64,000 nucleotides of DNA from assembly GCA_910589415.1 (NCBI GenBank), contig OU342631.1:16616001-16680000 (forward strand). The letters run 5' to 3'. Numbering within the stretch: the stretch's first letter is position 1; the number at the start of each line of letters is the position of its first letter. This DNA is from Malachius bipustulatus. Lineage: Eukaryota; Arthropoda; Insecta; Coleoptera; Melyridae. The notes beneath the pieces were generated by a model. It was given only the letters and a program-made list of their open reading frames with translations, had not been told where the DNA came from and searched no databases. The position numbers and the translations under genes are program-made. Positions 61,429-64,000 of the stretch are shown here, in pieces.

Positions 61429-63625
61429 ATTTTTAATACCTCCTCTTAATTTGTTACTTTATATAATCTTAATTTATAGATTTAAATTAAATATTTACAC
61501 ATCACAAAAATTAGGACTATGTCCCTATTTTATTCGCAGGACTCCACTGGAACAATGTCACATTGTTCCTCTTTCTATAAACACTCCTCAAGACTTGACT
61601 CGTATCTTGAGAAATCTCAGAGAAATAAGAGAACGTTTTTCGTTACGCTTGCTGTGACGCAATAAACGTTTTATAGCTAATTGTCATTGGTTTATGACTC
61701 AATATGGCGACTGGTCTAGTTTAAACATGATTGGCCCCAGGAGGACGCTGTCATAAACCCATTCCGCAAGCATAAAATGTTAGTCGGATTGCCGGATGCT
61801 GCCGCAAAACTTGACTAATAAAATGTAATTGTTTTCGGAATTCTTTCCACTCCGGAAAACTCGTCGTAAATATAGGCGCTATCTATTTTCCTCCCCCTAT
61901 TTATATACTCTGGAGTAATAAAACGCAGTCCTGGAACTCTTTGTATTACTATTACAATGTATAATTATTAAGTTTATCATACTATTTTGGTGTATTATAG
62001 TCAGTCTCATAATCTAAAAAACTTGTGTGCTTAAAAAATAAGAGATCTAGGATTAGATGGATATAAGTATTATCTTTTTATATCGAGTGTTCCAATAAGA
62101 TTTTCCGGATGTTGAGTTTCATCAACTGCCTTTTTTCAAGAATTTAATTAGAAAACCTATGAAGTTTCCTTTATGAATGATCAGCTGACTTTAATTTACC
62201 CGTGTTCCCGAATTACATCAGGTTGAGGTAAATCTTTTCTTGAAACTCGACAGTTTGATATTTTTGCTCGACCATGTAGTTACAAATTTTGGTAATTATA
62301 TGGCAAATGGTTCCTTCTGATGGACAATAATAATTGTAAAATCAAAATAATCAGGAATTTTCCGATATGAGATAACAGAAAAAAGATGACAAATGACAAC
62401 ACAAAAAAATATAAAAGATAAGCTGGACGCCTCTCCGACTAACCTGATGCTCTGCTCTATCAAGTACAAGAAGTTAAAGTACCTACGTATATACTCAGAA
62501 GTAACTTTCAAGAAACATAACGGAAAGTTTTCAAAATCTCTACAATACTAATTTCACGACTGCTTTAAAACAGGACAAGTCTAAATTCCCCATAACACTG
62601 CTGGAAGGGTACTTGGTGTAGCGATTTGACGTAGAGATTCACAAGGAGTGTCTGCTGGTGGCACGTTGATCTTGGTAAGAGCGGCAATTAAGCATCTCAT
62701 CTTAATTAGACCTCTCAGAATGTAGATGTATCTTAACACCGCTGCGACGCCATATAACAAGACGAAGTTCTCTGCTACGTTTTCGGAAAACACGTTGCCA
62801 GATTGTTCTTTTTCTTCTCTAAAGCAGACTAAGATTTTAAGTACCTATTTAAGTCACTTGACTGAATTTTGAGAGAGTTTAATCGAAGAGTAACGACGGA
62901 TATAAAAAAAAAATTGGTGATAAAGTTAGAGAATAAAGATTGAAATCATAAATACCTTCTACTACTTTGATTAAACTATTACTGACTGCAATTATATAAA
63001 AAAAAAAACTGAAGAAACTCTTAGGAACTGCAGTCAGTCAAATGCATCAGAGGAAAGAAGCTCAACCAATTTATTATAAATCCGATAGGCTGATAGTGAG
63101 GTAAAGGTGCTGATATTTGGTATATTTTTTATTTTTAGCATTTCGAGGTTCTTGATTTACTCATCATTTTAAATCGATTTTGAAAAACTTGATTTCTCGT
63201 AAAAATTTCGCACAATAAATCAAAATATGAGTCTTTAGCTTCGATAAATTCTGAGAACCCTTGACAGAACTTCAATTCGATCTAATTCGATCAGAGGTAA
63301 AAATTTGGAGAATTAAAAAAAATTAAGCTCTATACCAATTTATCAGGAATCTCAGGATTATTCTGACTGTTAGAGAATTAATCGAGAAATAATCGAGATA
63401 GCAGAAAATCGAGAGCAAAAATCGACTTTTCTTAGTTGGAAATTCAAAGTGAATCAGTTTTCAAAAACTGGTAAAAAATGGTGAAATCACCCTCGGTGAT
63501 CAAATTTAATTAAGGCAGCTTTAATACATCTTAAAAAAATAGTTTTCAAAGTTTGTCATCTTTGAGATCTGAGGATGATATTGACAGTTCGAAACTGTTT
63601 AAGACATTTGAACTGATACCAACTA
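61429..63625. other. No gene recognised; one GC-richer frame at 62.58-62.79 kb
   Basis: A 70-codon minus frame at 62581-62793 (hydrophobic, LLYGVAAVLRYIYILRGLIK) has composition closer to coding than its surroundings. I see no convincing acceptor or donor at its edges and no family, so it is not called. The plus frame at 61403-61657 starts inside the MITE end. Confidence 0.35.
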
Positions 63626-64000
63626 TACAGGATGATTCTTGTAAAGCGCCCATTAGAAAAAGTTCGACTTCTAGTTGATCTAGGAATCTGAAATTTGGAA
63701 TTTAGGCAACATACATAATAACGAGTCGAAATGAAATATTACCAAGATGGCGGCACATTTAAAAATGGTGAAATGAAGCGCCATTTTTATTTTTTAAATT
63801 GGACACCCCATACATTATTGCATTTTCAGATTGTCTGAGAAAATATGATAACAATCGTACTTATAGTTGTATTTTAAATTGAGTAGGACATGAGTTATAA
63901 ACAAGTGAAAATCACGATTTTCCAACTTTAAAGCCATTTCCAACAAAAACGGCTCAAGATATCAGAAAACGGATTACATGTCCCTATTTTAACTTTCAAA
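63626..64000 (+). mobile_element. Left part of a TACAGG-ended repeat, cut by the window end
   Basis: It starts TACAGGATGATTCTTG and carries, near the window end, AAAACGGCTCAAGATA followed by GGATTACATGTCCCTATTTT. The same landmarks occur in the same order on the minus strand at 282-1, so both window ends hold the same family in opposite orientation. Confidence 0.65.

Noticed and set aside
62581..62793. 70-codon minus frame with a hydrophobic centre
   Set aside because: Composition is slightly coding-like, but there are no clear splice sites, no start context and no family resemblance.

Overview
The window looks like AT-rich nuclear DNA of an insect, perhaps a beetle. The reasons are one intron-split, signal-peptide-bearing coding exon in a small GC-rich island, no bacterial-style gene packing, abundant homopolymer and microsatellite tracts, and a dense load of insect-type transposable elements: IS630/Tc1-mariner-like ends reading TACAGGGTG, a Harbinger derivative, two kinds of LINE 3' end and a trace of an LTR element. 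Species and order are inferences; nothing here fixes them.

The only well-supported host gene is on the minus strand at 26.0-27.3 kb. One exon (26019-26709) carries the start codon, a signal peptide, a basic His/Arg-rich stretch with a furin-like site and a 120-residue NTR-like segment with two cysteines, and ends at a clean GTAAGT donor. It reads as the first coding exon of a secreted signalling protein. My best, tentative match is Vein, the neuregulin-like EGF receptor ligand. I saw no later exon (Ig or EGF domain) in the 26 kb to the left, so the first intron probably leaves the window. A CpG-rich 5' leader and likely promoter lie at 26.7-27.3 kb, with an uninterrupted CGA repeat.

Left flank (1-26 kb, probably intron 1): end of a repeat family at 1-282, a terminal-inverted-repeat (TIR) element at 436-1208, IS630-like ends at 3.26 kb, a perfect 23-bp palindrome at 7.3 kb, a diverged element with a nested GATAT/hairpin insertion at 11.3-12.1 kb, a diverged tandem duplication at 13.2-14.2 kb, hairpin MITEs at 16.0 and 18.3 kb, and a frameshifted LINE reverse-transcriptase tail at 18.9-19.5 kb. 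The 20-25 kb stretch is very AT-rich with a recurring degenerate TTGACAAC motif.

Right flank (27-64 kb, upstream of the gene): a Harbinger-derived element with a TAA target duplication (33.7-34.2 kb), a TIR element (35.3 kb), LTR-element primer-binding sites (36.4 kb), a 2.45-kb fold-back transposon with two inverted copies of the same transposase 3' half (37.3-39.75 kb), a LINE 3' end with an ATT tail (41.0-41.9 kb), a 261-bp tandem repeat (45.5-46.1 kb), two abutting TIR elements (48.5-50.0 kb), a nested TE cluster (53.2-56.5 kb) and a 480-bp satellite array (59.9-61.15 kb). Several GC-richer islets between them may be conserved regulatory DNA. The last 375 bases carry the same repeat family as the first 282, in the opposite orientation.
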